64,000 bases of DNA from NCBI GenBank assembly GCA_963703855.1, contig CAVPFW010000008.1, positions 124,001-188,000 of the forward strand, given 5' to 3'. The stretch's first letter is position 1, and each line of letters begins with the position of its first letter. Shown piece after piece: positions 24,384 to 32,533 of this stretch. Under the pieces are notes generated by a model. That model worked only from the letters and a program-made list of their open reading frames with translations, had not been told where the DNA came from and made no database searches. A program made the translations under genes and the position numbers. Origin of the DNA: AP-15 sp963703855 (GTDB lineage Bacteria > Pseudomonadota > Alphaproteobacteria > ATCC43930 > CGMCC-115725).

Positions 24384-25520
24384 ATGGCGGCGACCTTTCT
24401 GTGCCCGAGCTGCGGAAATGCCTGGCCCGCCGACCGGCCGCGCTGGCGCTGCGATTGCGGCAGCCCGATCGAGCTGGCGCGCGGCCGCGGACTCCCACGC
24501 TCGGAAATAAATGCCGGTGAAGCATCGCTGTGGCGCTACGCCGCCGACTTGGCGCTGGCCGGTCCGCCGCGGGTCTCGCTCGGCGAAGGCTGGACCGCGC
24601 TCATCCGTCGCGATTGGGAGGGCGTCCCGGTGTGGTTCAAGCTCGAATTGCAGATGCCGACCGGGTCGTTCAAGGACCGCGGCGCCGCGGTCATGATCAA
24701 CCATCTGCTCGAAGTCGGGGTCGGGCCGATTCACGAGGATTCCTCGGGCAATGCCGGCGCGTCGATCGCGACCTATGCCGCGGCCGCCGCGATCCCGTGC
24801 CGCATTTATGTCCCGGCCGCCGCCCCTCGCGCCAAGCTGGTGCAGATCGCCGCCGCCGGCGCCGAAATCCGCGCCATCCCCGGCACCCGCCAGGCGGTGA
24901 CCGAGGCCGCCCTCGCCGCCGTCGGCGAGAGCTTCTACGCGAGCCACAACTGGCACCCCTATTTTATCGAGGGCACCAAGACCCTGGCCTTCGAAATATG
25001 GGAGCAGCTGGGCTTTCGCGTGCCCGACAACATCCTGGTCCCGACCGGCTACGGCAGCAACATCCTCGGCCTCGAACGCGGTTTCGACGCGCTGGAAAAA
25101 GCCGGCGAGATTGCGGCTCGCCCGCGGCTCTTCGCGGTGCAGGCGGCGAATTGCGCCGCGTTGGCGGCGGCCTGGGCCGCCGGTGCCGACGAATTCGTGC
25201 CGTTCACGGCGAGCCCCACCATTGCCGACGGGATCGCGACGATGCGCCCGGTGCGCACCGCGCAGGTGCTGCGGGCCTTGCGCCGTTCGAAAGGCGGGGT
25301 CGTCGCGGTTGCCGAGGAAGAGATCGCGCCGGCGCTCGCCGCCCTCGGCCGGCTCGGGCTCTTTGTCGAGCCCACCGCCGCGACCGCCGGCGCGGCCCTG
25401 ATCCGGCTGCTGCGCGAGGGTACGGTCAAGCCGGCTGATACGACCGTGGTGGTGCTGACCGGCTCGGGCCTGAAGGCGGCAGACCGTATCGCCGAGCTGC
25501 TCGGCATCGCTCAAGGATGA
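24384..25520 (+). CDS. Threonine-synthase-like PLP enzyme
   Basis: Fold-type II PLP enzyme, 378 residues. It opens with a zinc ribbon (FLCPSCGNAW ... WRCDCGSP), as in many threonine synthases of the archaeal/cyanobacterial type, then VSLGEGWTALI and the PLP lysine in LQMPTGSFKDRGAAV. The cofactor phosphate loop is in PTGYGSNILGL and the substrate Asn in SSGNAGASIATYAAAA. It would convert O-phosphohomoserine to threonine, or act as a related lyase; without thrB nearby the exact substrate is uncertain. A strong ribosome site (CGGAGGGGAGA) fixes the start at 24384. Confidence 0.8.
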   Translation: MAATFLCPSCGNAWPADRPRWRCDCGSPIELARGRGLPRSEINAGEASLWRYAADLALAGPPRVSLGEGWTALIRRDWEGVPVWFKLELQMPTGSFKDRGAAVMINHLLEVGVGPIHEDSSGNAGASIATYAAAAAIPCRIYVPAAAPRAKLVQIAAAGAEIRAIPGTRQAVTEAALAAVGESFYASHNWHPYFIEGTKTLAFEIWEQLGFRVPDNILVPTGYGSNILGLERGFDALEKAGEIAARPRLFAVQAANCAALAAAWAAGADEFVPFTASPTIADGIATMRPVRTAQVLRALRRSKGGVVAVAEEEIAPALAALGRLGLFVEPTAATAGAALIRLLREGTVKPADTTVVVLTGSGLKAADRIAELLGIAQG

Positions 25521-25565
25521 GAGGGTGCGGTTGTGCGGCACCTCGCCGTCTGTCGGCGGCACGCT

Positions 25566-25922
25566 TCAGTAGCGCAGGATCGCCGCGGCGATCCCTGGTG
25601 GGGGTAGCGCCTCGGGCCCGACCATCATGACTTTCCCGCCCTGGCGCAGGGTCATCAGCGCGGCATAGTCGAGCAGGTCGATGTCGTTGTCACCGGCGCT
25701 CTGATGGGCGACGATCCGATCGGCGGCCTCGTCGTACTCGCGCCACAGATGCTCGTCGCCGACGACGAACAGGGTGTCGACTCGGGCATAGCGTGCCGCC
25801 CGCAGGATCTCGTCCGGCTTGGTCGTCGCCTGAGACGTGCCGAGCCCGGCGTTGAGCCGCTCGACAGCGGCGTCGCGGGCTTCGATCCGCTTACGCTCGA
25901 TCAGCGCCTCGATTGCGAAGCT
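25566..25922 (-). pseudogene. 3' remnant of a baeRF-like (bacterial release-factor-like) gene
   Basis: A minus-strand frame without any proper start, bounded upstream by an in-frame TAG at 25925-25923, encodes FAIEALIERKRIEARDAAVERL, NAGLGTSQATTKPDEILRAAR, YARVDTLFVVGDEHLWREYD, DNDIDLLDYAALMTLRQGG and ends with PPGIAAAILRY. This is the typical end of baeRF-family proteins (VDTLFV ... LLDYAALMTLR ... AAILRY), which are about 360-400 residues long. Only the last 118 are left. I recognised the pattern from memory; a profile search would settle the subfamily. Confidence 0.55.
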
Positions 25923-26089
25923 CTATCTTTCCGAACTTCGGAATTGGCGCGACGCTCCTCCGCAGATCTCGTGCGTGCTGCGCGCTTGCGCCGGGGAATA
26001 TGGCGCAGCCGCGAGCGCGACCGGGCGCGCCGCGGGGCAAGCACAGCAAAGGCCCGGCGCAGCATCGCCGCGGCCGGCGGCGGCTGCGG

Positions 26090-28285
26090 CTATTTTTCAC
26101 CCTCCTTCTTCGGCGCCGGCTTGCCGCCGCCATGGGCGGCCTCGGCCGGCTGCGGGCGCGACGGGGCCGCGGGCGCGGCGGCGCGAACGGGCCGTTCGAC
26201 CGGCGGCGCCGCGCGGACCGCGGCGGGGGCCGGCGGGCGGGCAGCAACCGGTGCTACCGACCGAACCATGGCCGGGGCCGGCGGGCGGGCAGCAACCGGT
26301 GCTACCGGCCGAACCATGGCCGGGGCCGGCGGGCGGGCAGCAACCGGTGCTACCGGCCGAACCATGGCCGGGGCCGCCGGGCGGGGGGCTGCCGGCACCG
26401 GCCGGGGAACCGGCGCCGGCGGATGAAAGGCTTGCGCCTGGGCAGGCGGCTGGGGCCGCGGCGGCGTTGCGGGACGAAGCGGTGCTGCGGGACGCGCCTC
26501 GTTCACCGCGGCCGGGCGGCGTTCCGGCGCGGCCGCCGGGGGCGGCGCCGGGCGGCGCACAGCGGTTGCCGCGGGCGGTCGCCCCGGCTCGACCACGCCG
26601 GGCCGCGCTTCGCGAGCGGGCGGCAACCCACCCGGGCGCGGCGGCGGCAACGCAGCCGTGTTCGGCGCCGGAGCCGGATGGGGAGCGCCGCGTTCGGGCG
26701 TTCCCGGCGCCGGCGCCGTTCCGACGGCGGACGGGATACGGGTACCGCGCTCGGGCGCATTGACCGCACCGGGATGCGGCGGGATCGTCGCGACGTTCGC
26801 CGGCGTGCCCGGGCGGCCCGGCCCGACCGCACGCTCGGGCGGCGTCCCCGGCGGGTGCGGCTGAATGCCCGGCAGGCCCGACACCGCCGGCCCCGGCCGG
26901 GCAGGCCCCGGATGTCCGGGCGGCGCGACACCGGGTCCGACCGGCACCGGGCGCGCATTCTCCGGCCCCCGCAGCGCCGCGCCAGCCGGCTTCGGCGCCG
27001 GCTTGACCTCGGGCGGATGCAGCACCACCGGCGCTTTTTCCAGCGCCGCGGGTGAGACCTTGATCTTCGCCGGCGCGACCGGGTCGGCGTTGGCAAAGAC
27101 CCGCTGCGGCACCACCGTCGCAAACCGCCGATTGGCGAAATTCGCGTTCGCGGCCTGCGCCGGCGGCGCCCCGTTTGACTGGATCACTATGGTATTGATG
27201 TTCTTGACATTGGTGATGTTGACGTTGCGAATGTAATTCACGTTGCGGGTATAGCTCGGCCAATAGGGCTCGTTCGGCGCCAGAGGAAACCACCCGACCG
27301 ATGGTCCGGCCTCGCCTACCAGGCCGAACCCGCCCGCGGCTGCGCCGACAAACGCGACCAGGGCCGGCGCATAGACCGGCTGCTCCGCGTATTGGCCGGG
27401 AACCCAGCCCCAACGGTCGCCGACATTGGCCCACCGGCCGTAATGGAACGGCGCGAAGCCCCAGGGTTGCTGGTCGACCCAAGTCCAGCCCCAGGGTTGG
27501 ACCCAGATCCAGCGGCCGTCACGATAGGGCGCCCAGTCCGCCGGGGTCTGGCTCGGGTACCAGACCTCGCCGTATTGCGGATTGCTCTGCCATGCGCCGT
27601 AATGGTCTAGATCGGCATAGCCGGTCATGTGCGGCGAAACGTAATGGGATGCCGCCAGGCCCTGCTCATGATAATCGTGCGAGCGGCACGATTCGACGAA
27701 TGCGTCCGCCGTGGCGCGCTCCATCTGGGCGGTGACTGGGTTCGAGCCGCTCAGCACCGCCGCATCGCCGGCCTTGATGCCGACATCGGCGCCGCCGCCG
27801 ACGAACCGCGCGCTGCCCTCGAACACCGCTACCCGCGCCGGCTGATCCGCGGTTCCGGCATCGACGTCGTAGGTTCCGGGCTGCAGCAGCCAGACCGCAC
27901 CCTGCGGCGTGTCGATCTCGAAGCTCTGCCCGGCGTCGAGCTGGCGCAGATGAAGGTAGATCCGCCCCTGCGGAACGGCGAATTGCGACGCCTGTTCGTT
28001 CAGGTTCGTCACATCGAGCTCGGTTCCGCCCGCCAGAGCGAGCGTCGACGGTCCGATCTGGATTTGGGCGCGGGCCTGCGCATCGGTCCAGAACGACCCT
28101 CCGGTCGCGACCGGATAGTTGATCCCGGCCGCCGACCATTGGGTCTCGCCGGCGGTGTGGAAGGCGAGATTTCCCGATACGTCGCTGACCGCCCCGACGC
28201 GGGCCGGGGGCTCCTGCTGCTGGGCAAACGCCGGCTCGGCGACGGCGAGAAGGCTCAGGCAGACGAGGCTGATGAGGAGGCGCAC
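26090..28285 (-). CDS. Large secreted FecR/DUF6600 protein with a Pro/Ala-rich tail
   Basis: 731 residues from a GTG at 28285 that begins a signal peptide (VRLLISLVCLSLLAVAEPAFA). Residues 25-190 look like a FecR-type beta-helical domain (QFAVPQGRIYLHLRQL; FEIDTPQGAVWLLQPGTYDV). Residues 210-330 form the Trp/Tyr-rich DUF6600 region (GYADLDHYGAWQSNPQYGEV, WAPYRDGRWIWVQPWGWTWV, FAPFHYGRWANVGDRWGWVPG). A hydrophobic stretch, an Asn-rich strand (RNVNYIRNVNITNVKNINTI) and then about 330 residues of Pro/Ala/Arg low complexity follow, ending PKKEGEK. A longer ATG start at 28570 would place 95 basic residues before the signal peptide and is unlikely. Location: periplasm or cell surface; role unknown. 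Confidence 0.75.
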   Translation of the reverse strand: MRLLISLVCLSLLAVAEPAFAQQQEPPARVGAVSDVSGNLAFHTAGETQWSAAGINYPVATGGSFWTDAQARAQIQIGPSTLALAGGTELDVTNLNEQASQFAVPQGRIYLHLRQLDAGQSFEIDTPQGAVWLLQPGTYDVDAGTADQPARVAVFEGSARFVGGGADVGIKAGDAAVLSGSNPVTAQMERATADAFVESCRSHDYHEQGLAASHYVSPHMTGYADLDHYGAWQSNPQYGEVWYPSQTPADWAPYRDGRWIWVQPWGWTWVDQQPWGFAPFHYGRWANVGDRWGWVPGQYAEQPVYAPALVAFVGAAAGGFGLVGEAGPSVGWFPLAPNEPYWPSYTRNVNYIRNVNITNVKNINTIVIQSNGAPPAQAANANFANRRFATVVPQRVFANADPVAPAKIKVSPAALEKAPVVLHPPEVKPAPKPAGAALRGPENARPVPVGPGVAPPGHPGPARPGPAVSGLPGIQPHPPGTPPERAVGPGRPGTPANVATIPPHPGAVNAPERGTRIPSAVGTAPAPGTPERGAPHPAPAPNTAALPPPRPGGLPPAREARPGVVEPGRPPAATAVRRPAPPPAAAPERRPAAVNEARPAAPLRPATPPRPQPPAQAQAFHPPAPVPRPVPAAPRPAAPAMVRPVAPVAARPPAPAMVRPVAPVAARPPAPAMVRSVAPVAARPPAPAAVRAAPPVERPVRAAAPAAPSRPQPAEAAHGGGKPAPKKEGEK
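26230..26373 (-). repeat. Three tandem 48-bp repeats inside the DUF6600 gene
   Basis: Exact period of 48 bases (copies begin at 26230, 26278 and 26326) with only one or two differences. In frame each encodes the 16-residue unit VAARPPAPAMVRPVAP. Further degenerate copies flank them. Near-identity at DNA level points to recent slippage or unequal exchange. Confidence 0.9.
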
Positions 28286-28461
28286 GGCAACACCCGATAT
28301 GGCTGCTTCAGATGGCGAACGGTTCGATTGCGGCTGCTTTGTGGCAGGGATGGCCGAACCGCGGCGGCGCCGGTCGTTGCTGTTTCCGGCCGGACAGCAG
28401 GCTTTGCCACGCCATCGCCCACCTTTGACCGATCGCGGGCCGCCGATTTGTGCTTTCGCGC

Positions 28462-29004
28462 CTAGCTCTTCAGGTGCTCCTGCAGTCGCGGCATCAGCTC
28501 GACGAAATTGCACGGGCGGAAGCGGTTGTCGAGCTGGTGCGAAAGGATGCCCTCCCAGGCGTCGCGGCACGCGCCGGGCGAGCCCGGCAATGCGAACAGA
28601 TAGGTGCCCCCGGCGACCCCGGCGGTCGCCCGGCTCTGGATCGTCGAGGTCCCGATCTTGGCGTAGCTGAGCCAGCGGAACAGCTCGCCAAAGCCGGCGA
28701 TCTCCTTTTCGTAGACCTGGTGAAACGCTTCGGGGGTCACATCGCGCCCGGTGACCCCGGTGCCGCCCGTAGAGATCACGACATCGATCTGCGGGTCGGC
28801 GATCCAGGCCCGCAGCTGGGCGACGATCTCGTCCTGCTCGTCGCGCACGATATGCCGCACGACGACATGGTGCCCGGCCGAGCTCGCCAGGTCGGCCAGC
28901 GTATTGCCGGAGCGGTCCTGCGCCGCGTCGCGGGTGTCCGACACCGTCAACAGCGCGATGCTGACGGGCAGAAAGGGACGGGTTTCATCGAGCCGGCCGG
29001 GCAT
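28462..29004 (-). CDS. moaB: Molybdenum cofactor biosynthesis protein MoaB/Mog
   Basis: 180 residues from the ATG at 29004. It adenylylates molybdopterin (or is a MoaB homologue of that fold) in Mo-cofactor synthesis in the cytoplasm. The molybdopterin-binding domain shows IALLTVSDTRDAAQDRSGNTL, the core VVISTGGTGVTGRDVTPEAF and YLFALPGSPGACRDAWEGIL. It is 53 bases downstream of the uracil-DNA glycosylase gene on the same strand and likely cotranscribed; no other Mo-cofactor gene is in the window. Confidence 0.9.
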   Translation of the reverse strand: MPGRLDETRPFLPVSIALLTVSDTRDAAQDRSGNTLADLASSAGHHVVVRHIVRDEQDEIVAQLRAWIADPQIDVVISTGGTGVTGRDVTPEAFHQVYEKEIAGFGELFRWLSYAKIGTSTIQSRATAGVAGGTYLFALPGSPGACRDAWEGILSHQLDNRFRPCNFVELMPRLQEHLKS

Positions 29005-29057
29005 GGCGATCGCTCCTCTGACGACACCGCCAGGATAGCCCGGCCGGGCGCCGCCGG

Positions 29058-29924
29058 CTAGCCGGGCTCGGGCTCGGCGCGCCGCAATTCGTCGAGACGG
29101 GCGCGCAGGGCCAAGAGATCGCGCCAGGCCTCGCGCTTGCGCTCGGGCGCGCGCAGCAGAAAGGACGGGTGGAACATCGGCAGGGTCGGCACCGGCCGGT
29201 CGAGCCCGGGAACGGTGAGGTCGAACCAGCGGCCGCGCAACCGGGTGATGCCCGGGCCGGGCGGCAGCAAGGCGCGCGCCGCGGTGCCGCCGGCCAGCAC
29301 CAGCACCTTGGGCCGGACCAAGGCCACATGGCGCAATACGAACGGCAGGCAGGCGGCGATCTCTTCGCTGGTCGGCGTGCGGTTGCCGGGCGGGCGCCAA
29401 TAGATGGCGTTGGTGATCAGGACGCCGTCGCGGTCCAACCCGATCGCCGCCAGCATGCGGTCGAGCAGCTGGCCGGCGCGCCCGACAAAGGGCCGCCCGA
29501 TGCGGTCCTCGTCCGCCCCCGGAGCCTCGCCGATGATCATGACCGGCGCCGCAGGGTTGCCGTCGGCGATGACCGTGCTGGTCGCGGTCCGCTTCAAGGC
29601 GCACCCCTCGAACCCGGCGATTGCGGCTTCGAGCGCGGCGATGGTGTCGGCGCGCGCCGCCGAGAGCCGCGCCGATTGCGCCGCCTCGCCCGCCGACTCG
29701 GCAAAGGCCGCGGGCGGCGCCGCCGCGACCGCGCGCACTGCCGGCGGCGGCTTGGAGGGGTCCGTCGGCCGCGGGGCGGTGACCGAGGGAGCGGGCGGTG
29801 GAGCGAGCCGGTTCGCCGGCTCCGCCGCGATAGCCTCGTCCGCCCCCATCTCGACATACCAGCGCAACAGCGCCAGCGCCGCCTCGCGGTCGCCCGGCTT
29901 CGCCCTGTCCTCGACAACTGACAT
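29058..29924 (-). CDS. Uracil-DNA glycosylase family 4-like protein
   Basis: About 288 residues. It should remove uracil from DNA for base-excision repair. A Pro/Ala linker of about 85 residues precedes the catalytic domain, which carries FEGCALKRTATSTVIADG, the water-activating region VMIIGEAPGADEDRIGRPFVG, the Asn-containing LITNAIYWRPPGNRTPT and the C-terminal PMFHPSFLLRAPERKREAW. Classical family 4 enzymes use four cysteines for a 4Fe-4S cluster; here only two Cys are visible in the whole protein (GCALK, AACLP), so the cluster is probably absent or altered. The ATG at 29924 or one three codons upstream may start it. Divergent from rplM. Confidence 0.8.
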   Translation of the reverse strand: MSVVEDRAKPGDREAALALLRWYVEMGADEAIAAEPANRLAPPPAPSVTAPRPTDPSKPPPAVRAVAAAPPAAFAESAGEAAQSARLSAARADTIAALEAAIAGFEGCALKRTATSTVIADGNPAAPVMIIGEAPGADEDRIGRPFVGRAGQLLDRMLAAIGLDRDGVLITNAIYWRPPGNRTPTSEEIAACLPFVLRHVALVRPKVLVLAGGTAARALLPPGPGITRLRGRWFDLTVPGLDRPVPTLPMFHPSFLLRAPERKREAWRDLLALRARLDELRRAEPEPG

Positions 29925-30058
29925 CGGCGTCATCCTAACATCGCCGGCTCGCCCGGCGCCGTCGTTTCGCGCGCGGATCTTGACCTGAGCCCGGCGATCG
30001 CTTACATCGGCGCCTCCGTCGGCCCGGGAGAATCCAGGCGCCGATCCGCTTGGCCAAA

Positions 30059-30523
30059 ATGATGAAGACCTTTTCCGCAAAACCGTCCGATATCGACAAA
30101 AAGTGGCTGCTGGTCGATGCCGAGGGGCTGGTGCTCGGCCGGATGGCCTCGGTCATCGCCATGCGCCTGCGCGGCAAGCACAAGCCGTCGTTCACGCCGC
30201 ACATGGATTGCGGCGACAACGTCATCGTGATCAATGCCGAGAAGGTCGCGCTGACCGGCAACAAGCGCAAGGACGACATCTTTTATTGGCACACCGGCTA
30301 CCCCGGCGGCATCAAGGGGCGCAGCAAAGGGGCCATTCTCGCCGGCCGGCATCCCGAGCGGGTCGTCGAAAAGGCGGTCGAGCGCATGGTGCCGCGCGGG
30401 CCGCTCGGGCGCCGGGTCATGAAGAATTTGCGGGTCTTTGCCGGGCCCGACCATCCGCACGCGGCGCAGCAGCCGGCGCCGCTCGATGTCGGCGCTATGA
30501 ACCGCAAGAATTCGAGGGCGTGA
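30059..30523 (+). CDS. rplM: 50S ribosomal protein L13
   Basis: Large-subunit assembly protein, about 154 residues. MMKTFSAKPSDIDKKWLLVDAEGLVLGR is the standard N-terminus, followed by MRLRGKHKPSFTPHMDCGD, GDNVIVINAEKVALTGNK, HTGYPGGIK and the C-terminal VERMVPRGPLGRRVMKNLRV. Two ATG codons in a row (30059, 30062) can start it. It is the first gene of the universal rplM-rpsI operon, with 5 bases to rpsI. Confidence 0.97.
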   Translation: MMKTFSAKPSDIDKKWLLVDAEGLVLGRMASVIAMRLRGKHKPSFTPHMDCGDNVIVINAEKVALTGNKRKDDIFYWHTGYPGGIKGRSKGAILAGRHPERVVEKAVERMVPRGPLGRRVMKNLRVFAGPDHPHAAQQPAPLDVGAMNRKNSRA

Positions 30524-30528
30524 GGACG

Positions 30529-31122
30529 ATGGCCGACGACGATCAACCGACTAATCCGCCGGCAAATCAGCCTGCAGGCCAGCCCGCGGGGCAGCCCGGC
30601 GGCCAACGCACCGGCGGCCAGACCTTTCAGGGCCTAGGCAGCCTGCGCCAGGCGATGCAGGCGGCGCGGACCGTTCCGGCGGCGCCGGCGGCGCGGGCCG
30701 CGGCACCGGTCGACGTGCAGCCGCGCATCGACGCGCTCGGCCGCGCCTATGCCACCGGCAAGCGCAAGAACGCCGTCGCCCGCGTCTGGATCAAGCCCGG
30801 CAACGGGGCGATCAAGGTCAACGACCGCGAGAGCCCGGTCTATTTCGCGCGGCCGGTATTGCGCATGCTGATGAACCAGCCTTTTGTCGCGACCAACCGG
30901 CTCGGCCAGTTCGACGTCATCTGCACGGTCAAGGGCGGCGGGCTCTCCGGTCAGGCGGGCGCGGTGCGCCACGGTATCAGCAAGGCATTGACCTATTACG
31001 AGCCGGGCCTGCGCCCATTGCTGAAAGGCCAAGGCTTTCTGACCCGCGACAGCCGGGTCGTCGAACGCAAGAAATACGGCAAGGCCAAGGCCCGCCGCAG
31101 CTTCCAATTCTCCAAGCGCTGA
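30529..31122 (+). CDS. rpsI: 30S ribosomal protein S9 with a long N-terminal extension
   Basis: Small-subunit protein whose C-terminal KR tail reaches the P-site tRNA. The S9 domain begins near residue 73 (YATGKRKNAVARVWIKPG) and runs to the canonical KKYGKAKARRSFQFSKR end. Before it are about 70 residues of Gln/Pro/Gly/Ala low complexity (NPPANQPAGQPAGQPGGQR) not present in most S9 proteins, although some alphaproteobacteria have similar extensions. The ATG at 30529 follows GTGAGGAC and is 5 bases after the rplM stop. There is no alternative start right before the S9 core. Confidence 0.95.
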   Translation: MADDDQPTNPPANQPAGQPAGQPGGQRTGGQTFQGLGSLRQAMQAARTVPAAPAARAAAPVDVQPRIDALGRAYATGKRKNAVARVWIKPGNGAIKVNDRESPVYFARPVLRMLMNQPFVATNRLGQFDVICTVKGGGLSGQAGAVRHGISKALTYYEPGLRPLLKGQGFLTRDSRVVERKKYGKAKARRSFQFSKR

Positions 31123-31184
31123 CCCGCTGGGACGCGGCAGCGGCGCAGGGCTGTCTGAGGAATTAAAGCTGCCTGGGTTCGCAT

Positions 31185-31245
31185 ACCCCAACGCAACCCA
31201 GGACCCCCGTGGCCGGGCCTGATCCGGCCATCCACGTCTTTCCGG
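31185..31245. repeat. Dispersed palindromic repeat between rpsI and the oxidoreductase
   Basis: Contains CCCAGGACCCCCGTGGCCGG and GCCTGATCCGGCC, a short form of the 'CGTGGCCGGGCTTGACCCGGCCATC' units seen again at 36835. It is intergenic and I see no other feature in 31123-31350. Confidence 0.45.
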
Positions 31246-31350
31246 GGCCAGCTCCGAACAGTTGCCAGCACGTCGATGCCCGTCAAGAGCATGGCAGAGT
31301 TGAGGCGGTCGATTCGCGCGGACAACATCGCCCGCGACGGGGAGAATAGC

Positions 31351-32421
31351 ATGAAATTCGCGATCGCGATTCCGACCGACGCCCTATCGTGGCGTCTGGT
31401 GCGCCGCGCCGAGGAATTGGGGTTCGGCCGCGCGTGGTTCTACGACACCCAGATGCTGAGCGCCGACCCGTTTGTCGCGATGGCCGCGGCAGCGATCAAG
31501 ACGACGAATATCCGGCTCGGCACCGGCGTCTTGATCCCGTCGAACCGTCTCGCCGCGGTTACGGCGAACGCCTTTGCCTCGTTGAACAAGTTGGCGCCGG
31601 GGCGGATCGATTTCGGGGTCGGCACCGGCTTTACCGGAAGGCGGGCGATGGGGCTCGGCGCGGTCAGGCTCGCCGATATGGAGGAATATGTCCGGGTCGT
31701 CATGGGATTGCTGCGCGAGGAGACGGTCGAAGCCGAGATCGAAGGCAAGCGGCGCCTGATCCGCCTGCTCAACCCCGAGCTCGGCCTGATCAACACCCGT
31801 GATCCGATCCCGTTCTACATCGCTGCTACGGGCCCGCGGGCGCGGGCGTTGACGGCCAGGCTCGGCGCCGGCTGGATCAGCACCATCGGCGATGTCGAGG
31901 CGGCGAGCGCAGCACTGCGCGAGATGCGGCAGCACCGCGAAGCCGCCGGGCACGGCGCCGATGCGTTCGACGCGGTGGTGCTGACCGGTGGTGCCATCCT
32001 CGAGGAGGGCGAGCCCGCCGACAGCCCGCGCGCGATCGCCCAGGCCGGCCCACGCGCCGCGATGCTATTGCACCGCGCCGCCGACCAGGCGCTCGCCGGC
32101 TTTCCAAACACCACGCCGGTCCCGCCATCGCTCGCCGACACCGTTGCCGGCTATGTCGAGTTGGCGCGCCATTTCCGGCCGCAGGGCGCGCACTACCTCG
32201 AAAACCACCGCGGCCATCTGATGTTCGTCAAGCCCGAGGAACGCCCCTTCGTCACCGCCGAGCTGATCCGCCAAACCACGATCACCGCGACCGAGCCCGA
32301 GATAAAAGACCGGATCGCCGCCCTCTTCGCCGCCGGCTACACCGAAGTCGCGATCCAGATCGTCCCCGGCCAGGAGCACGCGATCGAAGATTGGGGCCGC
32401 ATCCGCCGCGCCTTCCCCTGA
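31351..32421 (+). CDS. Luciferase-like (LLM class) flavin-dependent oxidoreductase
   Basis: 356 residues, F420- or FMN-dependent TIM-barrel oxidoreductase of the luciferase-like monooxygenase class. From the ATG at 31351 (GGGGAGAA ribosome site): MKFAIAIPTDALSWRLVRRAEELGFGRAWFYDTQM, then RLGTGVLIPSNRLAAVTANAFASLNKLAPGRIDFGVGTGFTGRRAMG, the flavin-phosphate region, and PFYIAATGPRARALTARLGAGWI. A short C-terminal extension (HYLENHRGHLMFVKPEERPF) resembles members annotated as 5,10-methylene-H4MPT-reductase-like. Substrate unknown. Confidence 0.85.
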   Translation: MKFAIAIPTDALSWRLVRRAEELGFGRAWFYDTQMLSADPFVAMAAAAIKTTNIRLGTGVLIPSNRLAAVTANAFASLNKLAPGRIDFGVGTGFTGRRAMGLGAVRLADMEEYVRVVMGLLREETVEAEIEGKRRLIRLLNPELGLINTRDPIPFYIAATGPRARALTARLGAGWISTIGDVEAASAALREMRQHREAAGHGADAFDAVVLTGGAILEEGEPADSPRAIAQAGPRAAMLLHRAADQALAGFPNTTPVPPSLADTVAGYVELARHFRPQGAHYLENHRGHLMFVKPEERPFVTAELIRQTTITATEPEIKDRIAALFAAGYTEVAIQIVPGQEHAIEDWGRIRRAFP

Positions 32422-32533
32422 AGGAAAGGACAGCCGAAGCCGCTCCTTTCCGTTTCGTTTCGATTGTGCTTACCCGTCTGGCACTCGCGATCCCAGCCAC
32501 CAGAGGGTGGGATTCAGGTCGCCGCTTTGGGCG

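Noticed and set aside
26230..26373. Possible CRISPR-like array
   Set aside because: Repeats are directly adjacent without spacers and keep one reading frame; they are a coding minisatellite.
25704..26426. Plus-strand frame rich in Ala/Gly opposite the DUF6600 tail and baeRF remnant
   Set aside because: Its Gly/Ala/Thr repeats are the antisense of the 48-bp tandem repeats; no start signal or domain.
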